From CAZRHR01 sp964599915 (GTDB lineage: Bacteria; Bacteroidota; Bacteroidia; CAIKAF01): a stretch of 28,682 nucleotides of DNA. The translations under genes and the position numbers were made by a program. Positions 1 to 7,316 of this stretch are shown piece after piece (the stretch's first letter is position 1; the number at the start of each line of letters is the position of its first letter). The stretch covers positions 1-28,682 of the forward strand of contig CAZRHR010000032.1 of NCBI GenBank assembly GCA_964599915.1, given 5' to 3'. The notes beneath the pieces were generated by a model. That model had not been told where the DNA came from. It did not search any database and was given only the letters and a program-made list of their open reading frames with translations.

Positions 1-3000
1 GAATACTTGAACCCTGACAAACCGCTACTGTTCCCGAAGGGGAAATTACCGGAGCCGCAGGCGTAGGATTTACAGTAACAGCAATCGCATTGGAAACCGA
101 CGAGGTGCATGCGCCCGCAATTTCTTGCACCGTATAATTGCCCGTAGTGCTGGTGGTAATGCTGGCGCCAGTAGCTCCTGTGCTCCAGAGAAGATTAGGT
201 CCACCTGAAGAACTAATCGTTACACTTCCGCCTTGACAAAACGTGGTTGGACCAGCCGCGGTGAGGGTAGGTGCAGAAACAGGAGTGACGGTGATGGGCA
301 CAGCGGTTCGACTGCTCACACAAAGGGCGGGCGCGGTTAAGGAATGGGTGCCATCTGCATATCCTGCAGTTTCGCTAGAACCTCCAAATTGTCCACTCCC
401 CTCATAATGAAAATACCAACGGTTATACCATGGAGCGTAGGTCATACAAGCCATGTCGCTTAAGTTCGAAAACGTGGCCAACGTAGTGGTGGTTCCACCA
501 ATGGTATGACGCGCAATGGTGGAGCTATTTTGCACAAAAATGACCCGATATTGGCTTCCAGTATATTCAGCAATTCCCCAGCGAGACCAATTTTCTGCGG
601 TGGCAGCTGAAAAAGTACCGGTGCCCAGGTTAGTTACTTGTCCAGATGGAAGATCTACACGGAAAAAGGTGTTGGCAGGCGTTCCGCTACCCGTATGGAG
701 GATCACAAAGCCAGCACCTGCGAAAATAAATGCATTGTTTCCGCTTCCCATCGTAAAGGTGGTCGAAAGAGGAATAATGGTAGAACCAAGGGTAAGATCA
801 GCATTTAAAGTGCGAATACTCGTCACATTAAAAGAAGTTGAAGTACCGATGGGGTCAGATGAGCCATTCCATAAAGTATATAAAGTACCACTTCCGGATA
901 AATCGCTGAACAAACCATCTCTTCGTGTTAGAGACACAGGACTTGTAAGTCCGGGCATGTTATAACGAACCGTGTTATTGTCTCCTGTGTAATAATAGTA
1001 TTGTTGGGTTACTGCAATCCCCCCCCGGTCATCACCGGTCAAAGAATTATGATCAGTGGTGAAACCACCGGTTGCGGCCAAAGAATTAACCGTAAAGATG
1101 GGCGTACTGGAACCGGCGGTAGATTCCACATAATAGGTGGTGCTGTTGGTCAATGTAGGCGTAGTAAAACTAGCCGTGGTTGCGATAGAAGATCCACCGG
1201 ACGCTTGGGTAAACCAAGCATAAGAACTTCCACCGGAGGCTGTCAAGGTTGTAGCCGTGCCACAAGCCGGAGCTGTATTTCCGGACACAGTTGGACCGGG
1301 TAGCGGATTTACGGTTACAGGGACTGCCGTACGCGCCGAAGTGCATTGATTCCCTCCTACACTCGCTCCTACTTGGGTTAAGAAAGCCGTGGCAATCGAT
1401 TGGGCTGAAGCATTATTGATGAAAAAACCAGAAGAACCGGCGTATAATAGATAATAAATTCGGGTAGAGGCCCCCAAATTGTTGATGTCATGATTGGATT
1501 GGTCAGAATTGGTAGAAAAAGTATGAGTGGCCGAACTATTTTGGGGAATAATCATCATTTGATTGATGGAGGGATCCCCAGCGTTATACACACGTTTTAG
1601 GAAGACATTATACGTTTGGCATCCAACCGTTACGTTAAAGGTTGTACCATCTACAGCACCACCTCCATCTGCCCCATTATTACCGGTAATAAAAAAGCTT
1701 GACACGTTATTCATGTTGGCCACCATGATAAACATTCCATTCACTTTACGGGTAAAATACTGGCCACCAGAACCAAATGCGGCAGAATTCTGAATGAGAT
1801 TATCGCTGTATGCAATAGAACTTTGAAGGTTGGTATTCAAAAAGTTTCCGCCATCATACATGTCATTTCCCCCATCACTAATGCTCGTGCCTGTAATTCC
1901 ATCAGAAAAAAGGTACATGTTGGGGATTTGGGAGGTAATAGCCGTGAAATTGGCATTAAAATTCGAAAGAATAGTAGATAAGGCGGCTTGGCTACAAGCC
2001 GATCCAAGGGATTGATCTACATAATAAGTAGTGGAAGAAGTAAGGGTCGGGGTAGTAAAGGTGCTACCCGTGGCTAGAGACGTTCCACCGGTTGCCGCGG
2101 CATACCAGCCGAAATTTCCTGCACTTCCGCTCGCAGTGAGGGTGGCAGTATTTCCACAATTGGTCGAAACAGGCGCTGCAGTGGGTGCAGAAGGTGGAGG
2201 ACTCGTATTTACAGTTATGCTTGCACACCCGCTGCTAAACTGTGTACCATTGTAATTTCGTGCAAAATAGGTAGTGGTTCCGGATGGCGTCACGGTGATG
2301 GGATTGCCCGTTCCAACCAATGAACTTCCACAACCGCCGGTGTACCAATACACGGTGGAAGAAGCTCCTGTGGCCGTCAAGGCCACAGGATTTCCTGCGC
2401 AAACCGTAGAAGAACCAGCTGTAATTCCTGTTGGATTGGCAGGCGGACCCGTTGAATAATCCACACGCAGGTAAACTATGTTTCCAGAACCAGAACTTTG
2501 GTTTACACCGTCATGGTAAGCAAAGCTGGTACCACCTGAAACCCAGCCCATGCCAATGGCAAACCAGCCTTGGCTCAAAACACTGCTCATGTAGGAAATA
2601 GCATCATTGTTCAATGGCGCTGTTCTCCATGCAACACTGCTTGTGGCATATAAAAAAGAAGCATTGTAGACCACACCATTGTAGGATTCGCTGTATAGTG
2701 TAGAAGCACTTGCAGGAACAGGATCATTGATCATACGCCGAATGGCACAATATTTTGGCGTACTGTTTCCGGTTCCTGTATAGTGATATCCATAGTAGGT
2801 GATGCTGTTAATGTTGCTACCCAAAGGAATACCCGAGATATCAAACTTGGCCCAACTGGCCGTAGAACTTGAAGTAATGCGCAAAAAACCGGAGGTTTTA
2901 CCCGAACTTGAGGTTTGATATCCTGTCCAAAAACTGGTAAGGTTGGGTGTGTAATTTACGGTTGGATCTAAAGCCAATGGAAACACCCGCGCTTGGGCTC

Positions 3001-3796
3001 GCATCCAAGCTACATCAAAATAAGTGTATATGGAATAATTTTCTCCCGCTCCGGTCACTTCCATATCTCCCGAAATGGCCGACTCCATGCCACTTGCGTC
3101 ATGGGCCAGCGGATTCGCAAATTCGAACAAAGGTTCGTCCTTATGCCATACCCAGTAACCGGAGGCCGTGGGCTTAATCTCCACAGGATAATTGAAATAT
3201 ATGTATTCTTTAAGTCGAATGCGATGCGCTTGGGCTGGTAAAGACGCTACCCAATCTGCATTGGGAATAAGGACATCCATTTTTCGCCCATCATTTTGCA
3301 AATGATATTTCACTTTTACACCCGCCTCCAGGCTTTGATACACCACTGAGGTGGCATAACGCTGAGGATAATTACTCTGCCCGAATGAAATTTGCTGGAT
3401 AACCTGACCATGTACATCCAACACCTCCATGCCAGCCCATCGCTCATCCATGACCAGATCTTTGATTTGACTTTGAATCCCCTGCCCAATCAAATTCTCA
3501 GGAAAAAAAGTTTTTACACGGTTGGCTTCATTCGCAAACACATATCCGGGCATCTCCCCAAGAGAAAGTAACCGTAAGCCATTGTGAATATCCAGCCATT
3601 GACCTCCAGAAAAATAATGGATACTACCTGGTGCTATAAATGCCGATCTACTGCCGTCCTCATTGGAGAAAAACTTTGTGGTTTGGTTTCGCTCCTCTTT
3701 TAATTCTGACTTAAATTCTCCTTCCCAAGGCATTCCACCCTGAGACCACAACCAATTTGGCAAAGCCACAACAATAGCGAGTAGGAGTTTTTTCAT
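1..3796 (-). CDS. Large secreted Ig-like repeat protein, C-terminus cut off by window edge
   Basis: An open frame of 1265 codons runs from the ATG at 3796 to the left edge without a stop; I checked the reverse-strand translation at several points. The N-terminus (MKKLLLAIVVALPNWLWSQ) is a clear Sec signal peptide. Residues about 25-300 are an unrecognised extracellular region. Residues about 300-440 resemble a DNRLRE-like beta-sandwich (WAKFDISGIPLGSNINS). Then come several CHU-type Ig-like domains (VCAGNPVALTATG, TFTTPTLTSSTTYYV, CQGGSVTISSSGG). Two of them appear to be split by inserted domains of about 210 and 260 residues before their last strand (CTSARTAVPVTVNP and CVSSRTAVPITVTP). It is probably a cell-surface or secreted adhesin-like protein exported by Sec and type IX secretion, but the sorting domain would lie outside the window. 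It diverges from the his operon. The function is unknown; confidence is high that it is a gene and moderate for the domain calls. Confidence 0.93.
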   Translation of the reverse strand, partial: MKKLLLAIVVALPNWLWSQGGMPWEGEFKSELKEERNQTTKFFSNEDGSRSAFIAPGSIHYFSGGQWLDIHNGLRLLSLGEMPGYVFANEANRVKTFFPENLIGQGIQSQIKDLVMDERWAGMEVLDVHGQVIQQISFGQSNYPQRYATSVVYQSLEAGVKVKYHLQNDGRKMDVLIPNADWVASLPAQAHRIRLKEYIYFNYPVEIKPTASGYWVWHKDEPLFEFANPLAHDASGMESAISGDMEVTGAGENYSIYTYFDVAWMRAQARVFPLALDPTVNYTPNLTSFWTGYQTSSSGKTSGFLRITSSSTASWAKFDISGIPLGSNINSITYYGYHYTGTGNSTPKYCAIRRMINDPVPASASTLYSESYNGVVYNASFLYATSSVAWRTAPLNNDAISYMSSVLSQGWFAIGMGWVSGGTSFAYHDGVNQSSGSGNIVYLRVDYSTGPPANPTGITAGSSTVCAGNPVALTATGASSTVYWYTGGCGSSLVGTGNPITVTPSGTTTYFARNYNGTQFSSGCASITVNTSPPPSAPTAAPVSTNCGNTATLTASGSAGNFGWYAAATGGTSLATGSTFTTPTLTSSTTYYVDQSLGSACSQAALSTILSNFNANFTAITSQIPNMYLFSDGITGTSISDGGNDMYDGGNFLNTNLQSSIAYSDNLIQNSAAFGSGGQYFTRKVNGMFIMVANMNNVSSFFITGNNGADGGGAVDGTTFNVTVGCQTYNVFLKRVYNAGDPSINQMMIIPQNSSATHTFSTNSDQSNHDINNLGASTRIYYLLYAGSSGFFINNASAQSIATAFLTQVGASVGGNQCTSARTAVPVTVNPLPGPTVSGNTAPACGTATTLTASGGSSYAWFTQASGGSSIATTASFTTPTLTNSTTYYVESTAGSSTPIFTVNSLAATGGFTTDHNSLTGDDRGGIAVTQQYYYYTGDNNTVRYNMPGLTSPVSLTRRDGLFSDLSGSGTLYTLWNGSSDPIGTSTSFNVTSIRTLNADLTLGSTIIPLSTTFTMGSGNNAFIFAGAGFVILHTGSGTPANTFFRVDLPSGQVTNLGTGTFSAATAENWSRWGIAEYTGSQYRVIFVQNSSTIARHTIGGTTTTLATFSNLSDMACMTYAPWYNRWYFHYEGSGQFGGSSETAGYADGTHSLTAPALCVSSRTAVPITVTPVSAPTLTAAGPTTFCQGGSVTISSSGGPNLLWSTGATGASITTSTTGNYTVQEIAGACTSSVSNAIAVTVNPTPAAPVISPSGTVAVCQGSSI

Positions 3797-3993
3797 GAAT
3801 AATTTGATGAGTTGGTTCAGAAAGTTAAGTTTCTATTAAACTATCTAACAAAAAACTTAACCTTAATACAAGTTATGAAGTTTACCTCAATTTAAAATTA
3901 ACCATTCATCATGTTTTTTCATTAAGTTTTTTAATGATTACCGAAAAGTGTTTTCATGCTTTGTTCATTCAATTATGATTGTATATTTGCCCC
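3797..3993. other. AT-rich divergent intergenic region with an upstream inverted repeat
   Basis: This is the spacer between the secreted Ig-like protein (minus) and the his operon (plus). The right end holds the his promoter. TCATTAA (3919-3925) and TTAATGA (3931-3937) form a perfect 7-bp inverted repeat around GTTTT, about 25 nt upstream of the -33 element, where an activator or repressor could bind. I see no convincing CAAAnnTA (reverse -7) element for the minus-strand gene and no additional coding potential. Confidence 0.5.
3960..3989 (+). promoter_or_regulatory. Bacteroidota-type promoter of the his operon
   Basis: TTTG at 3960-3963 and TATATTTG at 3982-3989 match the -33 (TTTG) and -7 (TAnnTTTG) elements of the Bacteroidota primary sigma factor, with 18 nt between them. 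The expected start of transcription is about 4-6 nt after the -7 box, that is near 3994, which coincides with the leader-peptide ATG. The -7 box is an exact consensus match. A 7-bp inverted repeat (3919-3925 with 3931-3937) lies upstream. Confidence 0.75.
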
Positions 3994-4065
3994 ATGAAAG
4001 TTTTCGTAACCATGCATCATCATCATATCCAGCTCTTGGCGAGCGGGGTTGATGCTGCATGGTAA
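3994..4065 (+). CDS. hisL: his operon leader peptide
   Basis: This 23-codon ORF encodes a peptide with four consecutive histidines (residues 8-11, all CAT, 4015-4026) and ends TGG TAA. It sits between the his promoter and an intrinsic terminator just before hisG, as in classical attenuation. Ribosome stalling at the His codons under histidine starvation would change folding of the downstream RNA. There is no Shine-Dalgarno sequence, and the predicted transcription start is at or next to the ATG, so the message may be leaderless. An in-frame ATG at 4012 directly before the His codons is an alternative start that would leave about 18 nt of 5' UTR and give a 17-residue peptide. Four His codons is fewer than the seven of the enterobacterial hisL. 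The call rests on position, codon content and terminator rather than on homology. Confidence 0.85.
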   Translation: MKVFVTMHHHHIQLLASGVDAAW

Positions 4066-4098
4066 TATCCATCATAACATTTCACCTGGCCCGCCGAG
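4011..4098 (+). promoter_or_regulatory. Mutually exclusive antiterminator and pause pairings of the his leader
   Basis: Two alternative helices can be drawn. The leader segment CTTGGCG (4035-4041) pairs over 7 bp (one G-U) with CGCCGAG (4092-4098), which is the 5' arm of the terminator, so this is the antiterminator. CATGCATCATC (4011-4021, spanning the first His codons) pairs with GATGCTGCATG (4051-4061) over 10 of 11 positions, a pause or anti-antiterminator helix enclosing the CTTGGCG segment. A ribosome stalled on the His codons would block the second helix and favour the first. The pairings are seen in the sequence; the mechanism is inferred from the enterobacterial his and trp model. 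Confidence 0.65.
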
Positions 4099-4119
4099 TT
4101 TTCGGCGGGCTTTTTTTTT
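4089..4119 (+). terminator. Intrinsic terminator of the his attenuator
   Basis: GCCCGCCGA (4089-4097) and TCGGCGGGC (4102-4110) form a perfect 9-bp GC-rich stem with a GTTT loop, followed immediately by nine T residues (4111-4119). This is a textbook Rho-independent terminator lying only 5 nt before the hisG ATG, so it must be bypassed for the operon to be expressed. Its 5' arm is also the target of the antiterminator pairing. Confidence 0.93.
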
Positions 4120-4124
4120 GCCCC

Positions 4125-4979
4125 ATGACAAAGACAAAACCTTTACTCAAACTGGCCATTCAGAAATCCGGCCGCCTGCATGACGAAACCATGGACCTCA
4201 TAGACCGATGTGGCATCCATGTGTCCAAAGGTCAAGATCAACTGAAGCTAGAGGTCAAAGACTTTCCCATGGAGCTTTTACTTCTGCGTCACCAAGATAT
4301 TCCACGCTATTTAGCCACCGGCGTAGCTGATGCCGCCATTCTAGGTGAAAATGAAATCTTAGAAAACAAAGTTCGTCTAGACTTTAAGATGCAGCTTGGC
4401 TTCTCCACCTGCCGACTCTCCTTGGCCGTTCCAGAACACTTGCCCTATCCGGGATTATCCTATTTTCATCAAACAGCCATCGCCACCTCTTACCCCAATA
4501 GCCTACGTCAATTTTTACATGAACAAGACATCGAAGCCACCATTCATGAAATTTCCGGTTCCGTTGAAATTGCACCACAAATTGGTCTGGCACAAGGAAT
4601 TTGCGACCTGGTTTCTACCGGAAAAACCCTGAAATCGAACGGCTTGAAAGAAGTAGAACTGGTGTACCGCTCTCAAGCTATTTTGGCCGCTTGCACATCC
4701 TCCCCTATCCTTTCTGAATTGGCTTTCAGAATCAAAACCGTTCAACATGCAGAACGCAACAAATACGTGATGCTCAATGTCCCTTCTGAACGAATAGAAG
4801 AGGTAAAAGCCTTGCTTCCAGGTATCAAAAGCCCTTCTATTCTTCCGCTCATGGAGCCTGGCTGGGTGTCCGTACATTCTGTGATTTCCGAAACTGATTT
4901 CTGGTCCAAAATCCAAACACTCAAAGCCTATGGCGCTGAAGGTATTTTGGTCCTCCCTATTGAAAAAATGATTGCTTAA
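4125..4979 (+). CDS. hisG: ATP phosphoribosyltransferase, long (HisG_L) form
   Basis: It catalyses the first committed step of histidine synthesis, joining ATP and PRPP to phosphoribosyl-ATP in the cytoplasm. The protein has 284 residues. That is the usual length of the long form, with two catalytic subdomains followed by a C-terminal ACT-like regulatory domain (about residues 210-284) that binds histidine. The N-terminal SGRLHDET and the phosphate-binding DLVSTGKTLKSNGL motif are present. I chose the ATG at 4125 (MTKTKPLLKLAIQ). The frame stays open back to 4059, but that extension would be translated through the attenuator terminator and is not credible. hisD follows 11 nt after the stop. 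No HisZ partner is expected for the long form. Regulation is probably double: feedback through the ACT domain and attenuation upstream. Confidence 0.97.
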   Translation: MTKTKPLLKLAIQKSGRLHDETMDLIDRCGIHVSKGQDQLKLEVKDFPMELLLLRHQDIPRYLATGVADAAILGENEILENKVRLDFKMQLGFSTCRLSLAVPEHLPYPGLSYFHQTAIATSYPNSLRQFLHEQDIEATIHEISGSVEIAPQIGLAQGICDLVSTGKTLKSNGLKEVELVYRSQAILAACTSSPILSELAFRIKTVQHAERNKYVMLNVPSERIEEVKALLPGIKSPSILPLMEPGWVSVHSVISETDFWSKIQTLKAYGAEGILVLPIEKMIA

Positions 4980-4990
4980 CACTTTTCACC

Positions 4991-6274
4991 ATGATGAAAT
5001 CTATTCTGCTCAACAACCTTTCTCAAGCCCAAGGCTATTTGCAACGTCCTGGCGAATCGGCTTCCACCTTAGAACAGGCCGTAGATGCCATTTTCAAAGC
5101 CGTGGCTCAACGTGGAGATCATGCCATTCGTGAATTCTCCATGGCCTTTGATGGTATCAATCCGGAGAACATCGAAGTAAGCTTGGAGGAAAGAAAAACA
5201 GCCATCCAAAAACTGGATCCTCAGGTAAAATCAGCCATGGACCTAGCTGCCCGTAACCTGCGTATTTTTCATGAAGCGGGAAAAGCGGCGTCTCTTTCTC
5301 CCGTTCAAACCAGTGAAGGGATATGGTGCAGCCAAATCATTAGACCCATTCCATCGGTGGGTCTTTATATTCCTGGTGGAACTGCGCCATTGTTTTCTTC
5401 GGTTTTAATGCTAGGAATTCCGGCCCAATTGGCAGGAGTTCCGGAACGCATTCTTTGCACCCCGCCAAGCGCAACAGGCGGAATTCACCCAGCCATCGCT
5501 TATGCTGCTGAACTTACCGGCATCCAAAGAATTTTTCAAATTGGAGGTATTCAGGCCATTGCAGCCATGACAATTGGTACGACTACCGTTCCGGCCGTAG
5601 TCAAAATTTGCGGTCCAGGCAACCAATACGTTACAAAAGCCAAGGCTTATGCACAACAAATGGGCGTGGCCATTGATGTACCTGCAGGGCCAAGTGAAGT
5701 GATGATCTGGGCAGACCAAGAGGCTTCGGTGGAATATATCGCCGCTGACCTTCTGGCGCAAGCAGAACATGGACCAGATTCTCAAGTCTTTTTATTGGTA
5801 CCTAACCAAGCCATGGCAGACGAGGTAAACCAAGCGTTGAAACAACAACTGAGCGATCTACCACGTGCTGATATCGCTCGAAAAGCACTGCATAATGGAG
5901 CCATATTTATTGTAAACGATACATCCTTGGCTTTGGACATCATCAATAACTATGCGCCGGAACACCTCATGTTGGCGCAGAGAAATCCTGAACAATGGCT
6001 TCCATTCATTCAAAATGCCGGTTCTATTTTTCTTGGAGATTTGGCGCCAGAAAGTTTTGGTGATTATGCGAGCGGAACCAATCACACCCTGCCTACTTCC
6101 GGTTTCGCCAAAGCGTACGGTGGTGTATGTGTAGATACTTTCACCAAAAAAATTCAAGTGCAATCCATTGAACCCAAAGGTCTAACGGGTCTCGCACAAA
6201 CCGTCATCACCATGGCCCGTGCCGAAGGTTTGGAAGCCCATGCAAGGGCTGTGACCATTCGCTTAAACCAATAA
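4991..6274 (+). CDS. hisD: Histidinol dehydrogenase
   Basis: It performs the last two steps of the pathway, the NAD-dependent, zinc-assisted oxidation of L-histidinol to L-histidine. Its 427 residues match the usual family length. The diagnostic segments are visible in order: PGGTAPLFSSVLML, the nucleotide-binding GPGNQYVTKAKAYAQ, IDVPAGPSEVMIWAD, the catalytic region with conserved Glu/His (AEHGPDSQV, YAPEHLML), and the C-terminal GTNHTLPTSGFA. Two ATGs in tandem (4991 and 4994) are equally possible starts. It lies 11 nt after hisG and 10 nt before hisC in the same operon. No oddities were seen. Confidence 0.97.
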   Translation: MMKSILLNNLSQAQGYLQRPGESASTLEQAVDAIFKAVAQRGDHAIREFSMAFDGINPENIEVSLEERKTAIQKLDPQVKSAMDLAARNLRIFHEAGKAASLSPVQTSEGIWCSQIIRPIPSVGLYIPGGTAPLFSSVLMLGIPAQLAGVPERILCTPPSATGGIHPAIAYAAELTGIQRIFQIGGIQAIAAMTIGTTTVPAVVKICGPGNQYVTKAKAYAQQMGVAIDVPAGPSEVMIWADQEASVEYIAADLLAQAEHGPDSQVFLLVPNQAMADEVNQALKQQLSDLPRADIARKALHNGAIFIVNDTSLALDIINNYAPEHLMLAQRNPEQWLPFIQNAGSIFLGDLAPESFGDYASGTNHTLPTSGFAKAYGGVCVDTFTKKIQVQSIEPKGLTGLAQTVITMARAEGLEAHARAVTIRLNQ

Positions 6275-6284
6275 CCCAAGCCAA

Positions 6285-7316
6285 ATGAAACAATGGATAA
6301 AACCACACCTTCTTGAACTTGAACCTTATGCTTCAGCAAGAAGCCTGGGTGAAATACAAGACGGCATTTGGCTGGATGCCAATGAAAATCGGTGGGGAAA
6401 TGTTTTGCAAAAAAACGCTTGGGCGCGCTACCCAACTTATCAACCCAAATTACGAACACTTTGGGCCGGCTTTTTAGATATTCCACCGGATCAACTTCTG
6501 CTTACCCACGGATCGGATGAAGGCATTGATTTGATTTTCAAATTATGTGGTTCTCCGGGTGATGTGGTTTGCAGTTTCTCCCCCACTTATGGGATGTATC
6601 GCGTCATGGCCAACATTTATGCTTGTCCTTGGTTTACCATTCCTTTAACTGAACTATTTGAATTGCCTTCGAATTTTACCTGGCCTGTGGGGGCAAAACT
6701 TCTTTTCATTTGTAGGCCCAATAACCCTACCGGAAATAGTTTTTCTTTGGAAGAACTCCGTCGGCTCATCCAAAGTTTCCCCGGCTTGGTGGTCATAGAT
6801 GAAGCCTATCAGGAATTTTCCAACCAACCTTCGGCCATTCAACTTTTACCCAAATTTCCTCAATTGCTCGTGATGCGCACCCTTAGTAAAGCCTTTGGTT
6901 TGGCTGGACTTCGACTGGGTGCCTTGGTGGCAGCGCCAAACACGATCCAATGGCTCAGGAAAATTCAATTGCCCTATCCCATCACTGCGCCAAGTTTAGA
7001 AGCAGGAGCAGATGCCCTGCGACAAACTTCATGGATGCAACAAAAAGTTGAGGGTGTGAAAGAACAAAGACAATTTGTTTATCAAAGACTAATGGATATG
7101 CCCGGCATCATCAAGGTTTTCCCCTCTGAAACCAATTTCCTTTTGTTTCAAATGGAGGAACCTACCCCATTTGTCGCTTTTGCAAAACAAAATGACCTTG
7201 TGCTCAGAGACCGCAGTCAAGAAGCAGGGTGCCATGGCTGTGTGAGGGTAACCATTGGATTACCCGAAGAAAATTTACGCTTCCTACAAATTCTTAATGA
7301 CTTTTTATCACTATGA
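6285..7316 (+). CDS. hisC: Histidinol-phosphate aminotransferase
   Basis: This fold-type I PLP enzyme transfers an amino group from glutamate to imidazole-acetol phosphate, giving histidinol phosphate. The protein has 343 residues. DANENRWGN near the N-terminus, the substrate and cofactor motif RPNNPTGN (about 144-151), VIDEAYQEF (about 170-178) and the Schiff-base lysine K202 in TLSKAFGLAGLRLG are all present. The last codons overlap hisB by four bases (ATGA), so translation is probably coupled. This ending, against the tighter overlaps downstream, suggests stoichiometric expression of the operon. Confidence 0.96.
   Translation: MKQWIKPHLLELEPYASARSLGEIQDGIWLDANENRWGNVLQKNAWARYPTYQPKLRTLWAGFLDIPPDQLLLTHGSDEGIDLIFKLCGSPGDVVCSFSPTYGMYRVMANIYACPWFTIPLTELFELPSNFTWPVGAKLLFICRPNNPTGNSFSLEELRRLIQSFPGLVVIDEAYQEFSNQPSAIQLLPKFPQLLVMRTLSKAFGLAGLRLGALVAAPNTIQWLRKIQLPYPITAPSLEAGADALRQTSWMQQKVEGVKEQRQFVYQRLMDMPGIIKVFPSETNFLLFQMEEPTPFVAFAKQNDLVLRDRSQEAGCHGCVRVTIGLPEENLRFLQILNDFLSL

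Noticed and set aside
516..2459. Several plus-strand frames in the first 2.5 kb
   Set aside because: They are antisense to the long continuous minus-strand secreted protein, which has a signal peptide and recognisable Ig-like domains.
4059..4124. N-terminal extension of hisG by 22 codons
   Set aside because: It would be translated straight through the attenuator hairpin and T-run, and the family N-terminus begins at 4125.
4742..4982. Minus-strand frames inside hisG
   Set aside because: They are antisense shadows of a conserved enzyme with no independent support.
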